DNA of 30,067 bases. Source: a virus. The stretch is taken from IMG/VR virus record IMGVR_UViG_3300044625_000877, positions 1 to 30,067 of that record; one strand, 5' to 3'. Numbering within the stretch: the first letter of the stretch is position 1; each line of letters opens with the position of its first letter. Position numbers and translations under genes: made by a program. Below are positions 4,480 to 11,526 of this stretch, piece by piece. Under the pieces are notes generated by a model. The model was given only the letters and a program-made list of their open reading frames with translations. It had not been told where the DNA came from and did not search any database.

Positions 4480-4755
4480 ATGCAACAAGAAGAAAAAAAG
4501 TACACATTCGTTGTGTTTAAATCACCACGCAGATTAATCATTAGCAATTCAGAAATTGGTACTGGTAATAGTGGTGAAAACATCATCGTACATTCTCGCA
4601 GAACATCAGATTATTATCTTTGCTATGGTACTGAATCTGAAGTTAGTCAATGGACAAAGGCACGAATGGCTGAAGGATTCGACTTCGATGATTATTACGA
4701 ACCATCTGCATCATTCGATGTAAATTTACACAAAGATGTTTTAATACATTTGTAA
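4480..4755 (+). CDS. Hypothetical protein, 91 aa
   Basis: It starts MQQEEKKYTFVVFKSPRRLI. An N-terminal beta part follows a short charged lead, then come YYLCYGTESEVSQW and an acidic, aromatic segment (GFDFDDYYEP). I do not recognise it. The acidic, aromatic surface would suit a protein-binding or DNA-mimic role, but that is only a possibility. The stop is followed one base later by the ATG of the SSB-like gene. Confidence 0.7.
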   Translation: MQQEEKKYTFVVFKSPRRLIISNSEIGTGNSGENIIVHSRRTSDYYLCYGTESEVSQWTKARMAEGFDFDDYYEPSASFDVNLHKDVLIHL

Positions 4756-4756
4756 T

Positions 4757-5320
4757 ATGGCGCAATGGATCGATGAAATGTACTTACACGAAGAACGTGA
4801 AGAAATCAAAGCAATAAAAGAACAAAAAAGTAAACAATTAAATCTAAATACAATGAGTAAAAAAAGTGTGGTTAAACACGTGCAAAGCGCGGGAACTTGG
4901 AACGGTATGTTCAAATTCGAAGTAGAATTCGAAAACAATGATTCTGGTACTTGTTTCTGCAAGGAAGAATCGACTATTCAAAAGAATTTTCCAATCGGAA
5001 AAGAAGTTGAATACGAACTCTCGCCAATGGGCAAAGGTCACAAGGTGAAAGCAATTTACAATCCAACATCATCTGCATCAACTGGTGGTAGTAGTAATGG
5101 TGGTGGTGGTGGTGGTTTCAAATCATTCGCAAAATCACCCGAAGAACAATCACGAATTGCACGAATGAACGCGTTAACAAATGCAGTAAACTGGGCAGTA
5201 AGTAAAGATGGTTCAAGTGAATTAGATGTGCTAACAATTGCATCTGCATTCGAGCATTTCATTATGAATGGCTTGAACACAACAACAACAAAATCAACAA
5301 CAGACGAAATTCCATTTTAA
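4757..5320 (+). CDS. SSB-like single-stranded-DNA-binding protein
   Basis: The core (about residues 33-100) reads as a small OB-fold-like beta protein (GTWNGMFKFEVEFENNDSGT, EVEYELSPMGKGHKVKAIYN). A flexible Ser/Gly linker (GGSSNGGGGGGF) and a helical part follow, and the last residues are DEIPF, the acidic-hydrophobic SSB tail that recruits replication proteins. It probably coats phage single-stranded DNA. Two starts are possible. ATG 4757 gives 187 aa with a charged N-terminal helix. ATG 4853 gives 155 aa starting MSKKSVVKH after an A-rich leader. A TACATTTG box at 4745-4752 without a good -33 partner could serve the shorter form. Confidence 0.8.
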   Translation: MAQWIDEMYLHEEREEIKAIKEQKSKQLNLNTMSKKSVVKHVQSAGTWNGMFKFEVEFENNDSGTCFCKEESTIQKNFPIGKEVEYELSPMGKGHKVKAIYNPTSSASTGGSSNGGGGGGFKSFAKSPEEQSRIARMNALTNAVNWAVSKDGSSELDVLTIASAFEHFIMNGLNTTTTKSTTDEIPF

Positions 5321-5331
5321 AAAAAAACAAT

Positions 5332-5625
5332 ATGAAAAAGTTAATCAATCTAACTCAAGAAGTAAAAACACTTCTAACAACAAGACCAGCATTGCGCGAC
5401 AACAACAGAAAACTTTGCGTTGCAATTTGGAAAAAAGAAATGCGTATAAAACAACTATCTGAAGATTTCGCATACGAATATCAACGTGGATCGTTGACGT
5501 GCGCAGATAACATCACACGTTGTGCGCGTAGGGTGAAAGAAGAAAACGCTGAATTGCGTGGTTACAATCACACCAGTAACAAGAAGAAAGAACAAATTGC
5601 AAAAAAAATCTTTAAGAAAAAATGA
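5332..5625 (+). CDS. Conserved phage hypothetical protein, 97 aa
   Basis: It contains LLTTRPALRDNNRKLCVAIW (residues 14-33) and ITRCARRVKEENAELRGYNH (61-80), then a lysine-rich end. I recognise the 'RPxLRDxxxKLxxxIW ... RCRRKxQEExPELRG' layout from proteins encoded beside replication genes in Bacteroidetes phages and prophages. The function is unknown. The basic, helical character suits nucleic-acid binding. The end overlaps the next ATG by ATGA (5622-5625). Confidence 0.8.
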   Translation: MKKLINLTQEVKTLLTTRPALRDNNRKLCVAIWKKEMRIKQLSEDFAYEYQRGSLTCADNITRCARRVKEENAELRGYNHTSNKKKEQIAKKIFKKK

Positions 5626-5864
5626 TAGTTGAACGATACAATACACCATTCGCAAGTTTCGTGAAGAAGAATTTTGGTACTATTAACAAGTTCAAAAAAG
5701 TTTTAAGTGTAAGCGAACCAACCGTTCGCTTATACTTGAAACACCCCACACGAATGCGTATTGAAGATTTCAACCGCATCTGTAACTTTCTTGAGATGAA
5801 ACGTGAAGATGTTTGGAAAGCAATGACAATAGACATAACAATTAAACACGAAGGCAATGAGTGA
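5622..5864 (+). CDS. Cro-like helix-turn-helix DNA-binding protein
   Basis: The 80-aa protein has the helix order of a small Cro/CI-type regulator: NKFKKVLSVSEPTVRLYLKH (residues 22-41) gives the helix-turn-helix with SEPTVRLYL as likely recognition helix, followed by MRIEDFNRICNFLEMKREDV. There is no dimerisation or cleavage domain. It may regulate the overlapping promoters at 3101-3171, but no operator was identified. The ends overlap neighbours (ATGA upstream, 8 bases ATGAGTGA downstream). Confidence 0.75.
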   Translation: MIVERYNTPFASFVKKNFGTINKFKKVLSVSEPTVRLYLKHPTRMRIEDFNRICNFLEMKREDVWKAMTIDITIKHEGNE

Positions 5865-6387
5865 TACAAGAGCAATACGTGCAATTAAGAATGAAATCAT
5901 TGATATGATTCCACCAATACACTACAAACGTTTCAATCAATTATGGGAACTGGTTGTACCTAACGTAGTAACACCATCAGCAGAACAGATTGAAGTACAA
6001 CGTGAAATCGCAAATGAACGTGATAGATTTTGGTTATGTGTTGAAGACAAAGTGTGTTCGCAAATGGGCATTAATTCAGTTGAATTATACAACAAAACAC
6101 GTATTCGAGAAGTCGCACAATCACGTCAAATCATTTGGTGGATTATGTATAACACTTGTCGCATCAGTTTACAAGCAATTGCGAACCGTTACTACAAAGA
6201 CCACGCAACGTGTTTACACGGAATCAGACAAGTTAGTGCTATTATGCAATTCGATAAAACTTTTCGCGCTGATGTTGAATGCATATGCGATGCAATTGCA
6301 AACGCAGGTTTTACACAGGCACAAGAATTTTACCGTACTTTTACGAAAGAAATCGAAAGACAAAAAACAAAAAAACAAAAACAATGA
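5857..6387 (+). CDS. DnaA domain IV-like replication initiator protein
   Basis: Residues 60-150 follow the C-terminal DNA-binding domain of DnaA (Bac_DnaA_C): NKTRIREVAQSRQIIWWIMY (79-98) corresponds to the conserved 'K-R-R-E-x-V-x-A-R-Q' helix, SLQAIANRYY to the linker helix, and KDHATCLHGIRQV (114-126) to the DnaA signature 'DHTTVLHA'. The AAA+ ATPase domain of DnaA is absent, since residues 1-55 are too short and lack a Walker motif. Such stand-alone domains occur in Bacteroidetes phages and probably bind the phage origin. No cluster of canonical DnaA boxes was seen, so its target site is unknown. Confidence 0.8.
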   Translation: MSDTRAIRAIKNEIIDMIPPIHYKRFNQLWELVVPNVVTPSAEQIEVQREIANERDRFWLCVEDKVCSQMGINSVELYNKTRIREVAQSRQIIWWIMYNTCRISLQAIANRYYKDHATCLHGIRQVSAIMQFDKTFRADVECICDAIANAGFTQAQEFYRTFTKEIERQKTKKQKQ

Positions 6388-6779
6388 ATGGTTATTTTTT
6401 AATGAAAAAAATTGATGCGTTAGAACTGCGCATCAAAGAACAACAAGAACAAATTGATGCTATTGAAAAACGATTGAAACAACGTGAACCATCAAAACGA
6501 TTTCAACCACCAACACAATCTGAAGTTGTACTTTACATTTGCAATGATTTACAAAAGTTGTGTGGATCTGATGCTGAAGTATTCGCAGAAAAATTTGTAG
6601 CGCATTACGAAGCAAATGGTTGGAAGGTTGGAAGGAATGCGATGAAAGATTGGAAAGCATCGGTAAGAAAATGGAACATAGAACAATTTAATAAACAAAC
6701 AAATGCAACGATTACAAATGGAAAATTCAATTCAACGAATGCCGAACGCATCTATCGTGATGCACAGAACATCGGATAG
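6384..6779 (+). CDS. Replication-associated protein, 131 aa
   Basis: ATG 6384 overlaps the previous stop (ATGA). Residues 7-34 form a coiled coil (LELRIKEQQEQIDAIEKRLK). Residues 38-95 then carry a helical domain: RFQPPTQSEVVLYI ... FVAHYEANGWKVGRNAMKDW ... VRKWN. This 'PPTxxEV ... F...Y...GW..G...MKDWKAxVRNW' motif is a common C-terminal part of phage replication proteins of the DnaD/replisome-organiser kind. The coiled coil replaces the usual winged-helix part. It may help load the host helicase. That role is inferred from context. Confidence 0.75.
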   Translation: MNGYFLMKKIDALELRIKEQQEQIDAIEKRLKQREPSKRFQPPTQSEVVLYICNDLQKLCGSDAEVFAEKFVAHYEANGWKVGRNAMKDWKASVRKWNIEQFNKQTNATITNGKFNSTNAERIYRDAQNIG

Positions 6780-7455
6780 AATCACAATTGCAGAACGTCA
6801 AAGTGAATTCATTAGCAAACACGATTTACCTACATTCGTAAAACTATGCGCAAAGTTGTGTGCTATGTATGGTCTGCAATTACCCGAAGCACAATTGTTA
6901 CAACTGCTAAAAGATTTTATTGATAAGCATTATGCGTGGTGTACGTTTGAGCATTGGAACATAGCATTCGAACTCAATGCATCAAATCAATTAGAAAAAA
7001 AAGTTGAACCATTTGGTGCGTTAACCGTTACATTCTTGGGTGATGTCTTGACTTGCTACAAACCACTTCGCGACAAAGCGAATTTGGAATGGCAACGTGA
7101 AGTGAACGAAAACAAACAACTACAAGCACCACCAGTTGTCAACGAAGAAGATTGGTTGAACTCATTGCGTGAAGATATCGATGCATTCAAGCAAAAGAAG
7201 TTCACGATAATTGATATGCGTGGTTCTATTATGCTCGAATGGCTTGAAACAAGCGGAAGAATTGCACACGATTATTTCACAGATGAAGAATATCGCAAAG
7301 CAAAAATTGAAGCAAAGCGAATTGTGTTTTCAGATTTGCAAATGTCACAACCTAAATTCGATAGAATGGTTGAAGGTAAAAAAGAAAAGGTGCGTGATTA
7401 CATTCGTATTCAAGGTCTGCGCGAATTGTATAAAATCTATTTAAGTAAGCAATGA
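6703..7455 (+). CDS. Replication-region protein of unknown function, 250 aa
   Basis: This is a mainly helical protein with no Walker or nuclease motifs. Segments such as FVKLCAKLCAMYGLQLPEAQ (residues 47-66), DKHYAWCTFEHWNIAFELNA and a charged C-terminus (DRMVEGKKEKVRDYIRIQGL) recall a family next to replication genes in Bacteroidetes phages, perhaps a helicase-loader-type partner. The start at 6703 has an A-rich leader (AATAAACAAACAA) but overlaps the previous gene by 77 bp. ATG 6760 would give a 20-bp overlap. Its end overlaps the next ATG by ATGA. Confidence 0.7.
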   Translation: MQRLQMENSIQRMPNASIVMHRTSDRITIAERQSEFISKHDLPTFVKLCAKLCAMYGLQLPEAQLLQLLKDFIDKHYAWCTFEHWNIAFELNASNQLEKKVEPFGALTVTFLGDVLTCYKPLRDKANLEWQREVNENKQLQAPPVVNEEDWLNSLREDIDAFKQKKFTIIDMRGSIMLEWLETSGRIAHDYFTDEEYRKAKIEAKRIVFSDLQMSQPKFDRMVEGKKEKVRDYIRIQGLRELYKIYLSKQ

Positions 7456-7802
7456 GTAAATACATTTATGATGAACAAGGCATTTGCACAAATGGTGATG
7501 CAATGTATTACAAAGCAGATGGTATTTTAGCGCATTATGAAGTTGCAAAAAATAAATATGGATATGCAAGAACGTTTGAAGTTCAAGGATCAATTATAAG
7601 TATTTGCAGACCTTTATCTTGGGAAGAAGAAGATGTTACATCAACGAAAGAAGAAGCGATTGCATTGGCTAAATATGAATTAAAAAGAGCATTAATTAGT
7701 TCTAATTATAATGGTCAATTTGATGGTTTACTTGTGGCAATGGGTGAAGTTGTAGAACCAAAGAATCAAATAATTGATAAACCACAATTAAGTTTATTTT
7801 AA
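7452..7802 (+). CDS. Small protein ending in a beta-clamp-binding motif (QLSLF)
   Basis: The 116-aa protein begins MSKYIYDEQGICTNGDAMYY, has a beta-rich N-terminal half and a helix (TSTKEEAIALAKYELKRALI). It ends exactly in QLSLF (residues 112-116), the consensus pentapeptide QL[SD]LF that docks in the hydrophobic pocket of the bacterial sliding clamp DnaN. A C-terminal, probably flexible motif (KNQIIDKP before it) suits clamp binding. Because the phage has no polymerase, this could steer the host replisome. The binding is inferred from the motif only. It overlaps both neighbours. Confidence 0.75.
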   Translation: MSKYIYDEQGICTNGDAMYYKADGILAHYEVAKNKYGYARTFEVQGSIISICRPLSWEEEDVTSTKEEAIALAKYELKRALISSNYNGQFDGLLVAMGEVVEPKNQIIDKPQLSLF

Positions 7803-9106
7803 TGAGCGAAGCACGTCAAATAATTTACCACGAAAAGCAATTGAAAGCGTTAGAACTTTTATCAATTGAAAATCCAACGTCTCAAATTCTTTACGGTGGT
7901 GGTGTGTTTAGTGGAAAATCTTTTTTAGGTTGTGACTGGCAAATAAAAAGACGTTTAAAATATGCAGGTACAAAAGGTTTAATTGGTCGCGCTGAATTAA
8001 AAAAACTGCGTCTATCAACGATGCAAACGTTCTTTGAATTATGTTCTTTTTATGGATTAAAACCAAACGTGCATTACACTTATAATGGACAAGACCACGT
8101 TATTAAATGGTACAACGGAAGTCAAACAATATTAATGGATTTAGCTGATATGCCATCAGACCCCGATTTTCAGAGATTTGGATCGATTGAAATCACAGAT
8201 TACTTCGTAGATGAAGTTGCAGAAGTTTCAAAACGTTGCGTAGACATTTTGGAATCACGCGTTCGTTACAAATTAATTAATGACAAAGCAAAAGGTTTAA
8301 TGACCTGCAATCCATCAAAAGGTTGGTTGTACAATGAATTTTATTTGAAGTACAAGAACAATGAATTACCAGTTCATCGTGCATTCGTTCAAGCATTACC
8401 AACTGATAATCCACATATCAGCGAAACGTATTTAGAAAATTTAAGACGATTGCCAGAATACGATAGAAAACGTTTGCTTGAAGGCAATTGGGAATTCGAT
8501 GATGATTCAGATAAGTTGTTTGCAACTGATAATTTGTTGCGAATGTTTCGAAATGAATTATTAGATGGAACGAAATACATAACATCAGACATTGCGCGAT
8601 TCGGTAAAGATAGAACCATCATTTGCGTGTGGAATGGTTTAACACTTGTTGAATTAAAAATGCTACATAAAGCGTCTATTGACGAAGTAGTGAATGAAAT
8701 TCGAAACACCGCAAAGAATCACAACGTGTTGTTGCAAAATGTAGTGTGTGATGAAGATGGTGTTGGTGGTGGTGTTGTAGATTATTTGAAATGCAGGGGT
8801 TTCGTCAATGGATCAAAAGCAAAGCAACCACAATATCAAAACTTAAAGAGTGAATGTTACTACACACTTGCTCAATACATCGAAGAAAACAAGTTGACAA
8901 TTTTTGTCAATGATAAAAAAGAACAAATTGTGCGTGAACTGGAAATGATTAAACGTCACCGTGCAGATGTAGATGGCAAACTTCAAGTCACACCAAAAGA
9001 CCAAATCAAATTGCGCGAAGGAATTTCACCCGATATTGCTGATGCAATTATGATGCGAATGTTTTTTGAATTGAATAAATCATATGGTCAATACTTTGTT
9101 GGTTAA
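7802..9106 (+). CDS. terL: Terminase large subunit (packaging ATPase/nuclease)
   Basis: The 434-aa protein has the full TerL layout: Walker A GGGVFSGKS (residues 32-40), Walker B YFVDEVAE (VDE at 136-138), a coupling segment MTCNPSKGW (168-175), and an RNase H-like nuclease with Asp in TSDIARFGKDR (D263), CDEDGVGGG (D317/D319) and SPDIADAIM near residue 415. It drives DNA into the prohead and cuts the concatemer. The length is normal. It is in the rightward operon with replication genes, on the strand opposite to portal and capsid and about 5 kb from the portal gene's nearest end, which is unusual. Its ATG overlaps the stop before it (TAATG). Confidence 0.95.
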   Translation: MSEARQIIYHEKQLKALELLSIENPTSQILYGGGVFSGKSFLGCDWQIKRRLKYAGTKGLIGRAELKKLRLSTMQTFFELCSFYGLKPNVHYTYNGQDHVIKWYNGSQTILMDLADMPSDPDFQRFGSIEITDYFVDEVAEVSKRCVDILESRVRYKLINDKAKGLMTCNPSKGWLYNEFYLKYKNNELPVHRAFVQALPTDNPHISETYLENLRRLPEYDRKRLLEGNWEFDDDSDKLFATDNLLRMFRNELLDGTKYITSDIARFGKDRTIICVWNGLTLVELKMLHKASIDEVVNEIRNTAKNHNVLLQNVVCDEDGVGGGVVDYLKCRGFVNGSKAKQPQYQNLKSECYYTLAQYIEENKLTIFVNDKKEQIVRELEMIKRHRADVDGKLQVTPKDQIKLREGISPDIADAIMMRMFFELNKSYGQYFVG

Positions 9107-9129
9107 TAAAAATAAACTAAATTCACACA

Positions 9130-9339
9130 ATGAAATACATATACGAAACAATGGGAATAACGCAAGAACGCGAACGTTTCCTAATCACAATGCTATCGAC
9201 ATTAGTGCAACAACAAAAACAAGTTGGTGATATTCTAAACGAATTTCACAAAAGTAAAAATCTAACATCACGCGAGAAAATGTACTTGTCTTTTTGCGCT
9301 GGTGCTATACTTGAGAAAAAACACAAAGAAGAAAACTAA
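9130..9339 (+). CDS. Hypothetical protein, 69 aa
   Basis: It starts MKYIYETMGITQERERFLIT and is entirely helical by composition, with a Gln-rich middle (TLVQQQKQVGDILNEFHKSK) and a charged end. No family is recognised. It follows the terminase gene by 23 bases with an A-rich leader (AATAAAAATAAACTAA) and sits in the same operon. Confidence 0.7.
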   Translation: MKYIYETMGITQERERFLITMLSTLVQQQKQVGDILNEFHKSKNLTSREKMYLSFCAGAILEKKHKEEN

Positions 9340-9351
9340 AAACAAAAATCA

Positions 9352-9936
9352 ATGCAATTACTTGAATACCTTTTACCATCAGATGTAAAAAGAAAAAAAG
9401 AACTTGAACTTTATATCGAAGAAAATAGAGACAAGAAAATTCCTAATAAAGAAAAAACTGCAACGTATCATTTTCAAATTCGTATTCCAGATATGGAACA
9501 AGATTTGGAATGTTGGGGAATAACAGAAGAACAATACATTCACAACTTTTTAAACAAAGATTCCTTACTGCGTTATTGTGTTCAACCGTATGAATTCGTT
9601 GGAATTTTTGACGATAATAAAAGATATTATGCGACAATGTTTGAAGCGCATAAAGAATTTATTGATGCATTAGATGAGATTGAATTTTATCAAGAAGCAA
9701 TAAGCGAAATGTACCAATACTTTAAAAAGAAAATTAAAAATATTGATTATCGCAATCTTTACGAAAAAGAAGATGGTGTTTATTTAGGTTATCGAACTGC
9801 ACCTTCACCACCAGATGATGAATGGTATGATCCGCGAATGTTAGGAATATTAAACGAAGGACATATGATAATGACAAGGGAAGAATATCACACTCAATTA
9901 AAAAAAATAAAAAACAACTTAAAGAAAAAAAAGTAA
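9352..9936 (+). CDS. Hypothetical acidic protein, 194 aa
   Basis: It starts MQLLEYLLPSDVKRKKELEL. A charged helix is followed by a beta part (ATYHFQIRIPDMEQDLECWG), long acidic-aromatic helices (EFIDALDEIEFYQEAISEMY), a conserved-looking turn (APSPPDDEWYDPRM) and a lysine-rich end. No catalytic motif is evident and I do not recognise it. It ends by TAATG overlap with the next gene. Confidence 0.7.
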   Translation: MQLLEYLLPSDVKRKKELELYIEENRDKKIPNKEKTATYHFQIRIPDMEQDLECWGITEEQYIHNFLNKDSLLRYCVQPYEFVGIFDDNKRYYATMFEAHKEFIDALDEIEFYQEAISEMYQYFKKKIKNIDYRNLYEKEDGVYLGYRTAPSPPDDEWYDPRMLGILNEGHMIMTREEYHTQLKKIKNNLKKKK

Positions 9937-10256
9937 TGCAAACAGACGAAGAAAAATTACGCGTCATTAATTTACTAATGTGGTTGCAGGTTGCAATCTA
10001 CGCGTGTGATGAAGTTGAAAATATTAGATGGTTCAACAAACACAGAACAAAACAATCACTACAAGCATTAGTGCGCACGATTCTTACAGAACACAATGTA
10101 GTTATCAAAGCGTTTTGGGACACGCAAGGTGTGCGAATGGACGAAATCACTTTGATTCTCGATGAACTCACAAAACAAATTGCAAGTTGCCAATATCACA
10201 AACTGCCCGAAGTAACTGAATGGATTGTTAACAATGATTATTTACGCGAGATATGA
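9936..10256 (+). CDS. Hypothetical protein, 106 aa
   Basis: This helical protein starts MQTDEEKLRVINLLMWLQVA and later has FNKHRTKQSLQALVRTILTE and MDEITLILDELTKQIASC. It has no membrane segment and no recognised domain. It is coupled to both neighbours (TAATG upstream, ATGA downstream at 10253-10256). Confidence 0.7.
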   Translation: MQTDEEKLRVINLLMWLQVAIYACDEVENIRWFNKHRTKQSLQALVRTILTEHNVVIKAFWDTQGVRMDEITLILDELTKQIASCQYHKLPEVTEWIVNNDYLREI

Positions 10257-10456
10257 AATTTATAGTAAGGTTAAAGTTCAAAGGTGAATTGCTTAGAGAT
10301 GAATTATTTAATAATTATGACAGTGCCTACGATTATTTTTTTTTCCATGCCTGTAATATGACGAACGAAGTTGGTAGAGATTATGCATTTACGTACAAAG
10401 ATTGCTTTTGCAATAAAGAGCGCGAAATAGAAATACTTGAACACATTGAAATCTAA
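10253..10456 (+). CDS. Hypothetical protein, 67 aa
   Basis: This small aromatic-rich protein (MKFIVRLKFKGELLRDELFN, then YDSAYDYFFFHACNM) has two cysteines close together (DCFCNKE). It starts by ATGA overlap with the gene before it. The product is not recognised. Confidence 0.65.
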   Translation: MKFIVRLKFKGELLRDELFNNYDSAYDYFFFHACNMTNEVGRDYAFTYKDCFCNKEREIEILEHIEI

Positions 10457-10467
10457 AACTAAAAATT

Positions 10468-10677
10468 ATGGATAAACAAAAATTGAAGATTGATATGCAT
10501 GAGTATTACCACAATTGTAGTGATGGTTGTTGCACTGATTATGGCACTATCATAAAAGTTAATGGCGTTGAATTAAATTCACATAATCAAGATGCATATA
10601 CAATCTTGAAAAACGTACTTGAATTTCTTGGATATGAAGTTGAAATAAACGAAACATTTGAAGGTAACAATGAGTAA
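10468..10677 (+). CDS. Conserved small phage protein with CxDGCC motif, 69 aa
   Basis: The segment MHEYYHNCSDGCCTDYG (residues 10-26) followed by IKVNGVELN and a helix (YTILKNVLEFLGYEVEI) is a pattern I know from many unrelated phages ('YHxCGDGCCxxYG'). The clustered cysteines could hold a metal. No function is established. It overlaps the next gene by 8 bases (ATGAGTAA). Confidence 0.75.
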   Translation: MDKQKLKIDMHEYYHNCSDGCCTDYGTIIKVNGVELNSHNQDAYTILKNVLEFLGYEVEINETFEGNNE

Positions 10678-10897
10678 ATTAGTTGATGAAGTAATTAGTG
10701 ATTTAAAACACCGCGAATTGAAAGGTGTGGAAACGTATAATACAACGATGGATAGAACTGATTTAACGCAACAAGAATGGTTGCAACATCTTTACGAAGA
10801 ATTGCTTGATGCTTCGCTTTACACGAAGAAATTAATTAAGACATTCGATAAATTAAAATTCAATTTACAAGAAGAACAAGTAAAAGACCTTCGATAA
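10670..10897 (+). CDS. MazG/DUF5664-like small protein, last gene of the rightward unit
   Basis: The 75-aa product (ATG 10670) reads TTMDRTDLTQQEWLQHLYEE then LLDASLYTKKLI. The acidic LYEELLDASLY helix resembles the EExxD helix of MazG-like nucleotide pyrophosphohydrolases and of DUF5664-type phage proteins. The fold is truncated to one helical pair, so enzymatic activity is uncertain. The gene ends 38 bases inside the 3' end of the converging spanin-like gene, and a strong terminator begins 24 bases after its stop. Confidence 0.65.
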   Translation: MSKLVDEVISDLKHRELKGVETYNTTMDRTDLTQQEWLQHLYEELLDASLYTKKLIKTFDKLKFNLQEEQVKDLR

Positions 10898-11321
10898 TTG
10901 CAACACCAGTTGCGACAAGTAAAACGTCACGTTGACGTTTTTTTTGTTTTGTCAATTTATTATTTGACGCTTGAAGATTTTGTTTATCATCTTCTAACAA
11001 CTTCACTTTTGCTCTGAATTCTTTTTCGTTTTGCTCGTACTTGTTGATTTGTTTTGAATACAATTCGATATCTTTTTTCAGCATCACAATTTTTTGTTCG
11101 TGAATATCTGATAAGTCACGATAGTACCGTTCTGATAAAATTAATTTGTTAATCAAAACGTAGCGTTCTGTTGGGTTCAAAGTATCGTTGATTATCCAAT
11201 TGTTGTAGATAGTAGAACACGCTATCAACTGCGTGTTCGTCAACATTAGTAACACTATTGATACGATTAAAATCAATATAGTATTTATTCGTGCGTTCTG
11301 CTTTCTTGTTATCGATTTCAT
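10860..11321 (-). CDS. Spanin-like lipoprotein (o-spanin candidate), overlapping its partner
   Basis: The 153-aa product has a basic N-terminus, a hydrophobic segment and a lipobox LIAC (Cys35), then a long charged coiled coil (about residues 70-130) and a C-terminal membrane segment (VLLVATGVAIIEGLLLVLLV). Its first 57 codons lie out of frame within the 3' part of the preceding gene (173-bp overlap), an arrangement resembling Rz/Rz1. A lipoprotein paired with a bitopic membrane protein downstream of lysis genes fits an outer-membrane spanin. The second membrane segment is not usual for o-spanins. The coding region contains the terminator of the opposite unit. Confidence 0.65.
   Translation of the reverse strand: MKSITRKQNARINTILILIVSIVLLMLTNTQLIACSTIYNNWIINDTLNPTERYVLINKLILSERYYRDLSDIHEQKIVMLKKDIELYSKQINKYEQNEKEFRAKVKLLEDDKQNLQASNNKLTKQKKRQRDVLLVATGVAIIEGLLLVLLVN
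10921..10945 (+). terminator. Intrinsic terminator of the rightward unit
   Basis: AAAACGTCA (10921-10929), loop CGT, TGACGTTTT (10933-10941) form a perfect 9-bp stem followed by T to 10945 (eight T from 10938). It lies 24 bases after the stop of the last rightward gene. On the minus strand it encodes residues of the spanin-like protein just before its C-terminal membrane segment, and there the stem is preceded by A and lacks a strong U-run, so it acts in one direction. Confidence 0.9.
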
Positions 11322-11526
11322 ACAATTGTTTTTGAATTTCTTGTTGTTGTAATTTGTATTCTTTCAAAGCACCTGCATTTGAATTTAAGATGCTATCTAT
11401 GCGCTGAATTTCTTTTGTGTTATTCATAACTGGTTGTTCTTTTTTATTCCATACAAACCAACAAATCACTAACCAAGCAAGTGATGTTAGAACATAAACT
11501 GCAAGTGTTATATATATCTGCTTCAT
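11149..11526 (-). CDS. Bitopic membrane protein with coiled coil (i-spanin candidate)
   Basis: The 125-aa product has one N-terminal membrane span (ITLAVYVLTSLAWLVICWFV, about residues 6-25) followed by a periplasm-type coiled coil (IQRIDSILNSNAGALKEYKL, QQQEIQKQLYEIDNKKAERT) and a C-terminal VDSVFYYLQQLDNQRY motif that I know from Bacteroidetes phage proteins at this position. This is the topology of an inner-membrane spanin (Rz type). It begins by ATGA overlap with the metallophosphoesterase gene, and the lipoprotein gene starts inside it. Confidence 0.7.
   Translation of the reverse strand: MKQIYITLAVYVLTSLAWLVICWFVWNKKEQPVMNNTKEIQRIDSILNSNAGALKEYKLQQQEIQKQLYEIDNKKAERTNKYYIDFNRINSVTNVDEHAVDSVFYYLQQLDNQRYFEPNRTLRFD

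Noticed and set aside
5090-5116. GGT/GGTGGT tandem run
   Set aside because: It encodes the glycine linker of the SSB-like protein and needs no other explanation.
10812-10828. CTTCG/CGAAG hairpin as terminator of the leftward unit
   Set aside because: The stem has only 5 bp and no U-run follows on the minus strand, so it is too weak to call.
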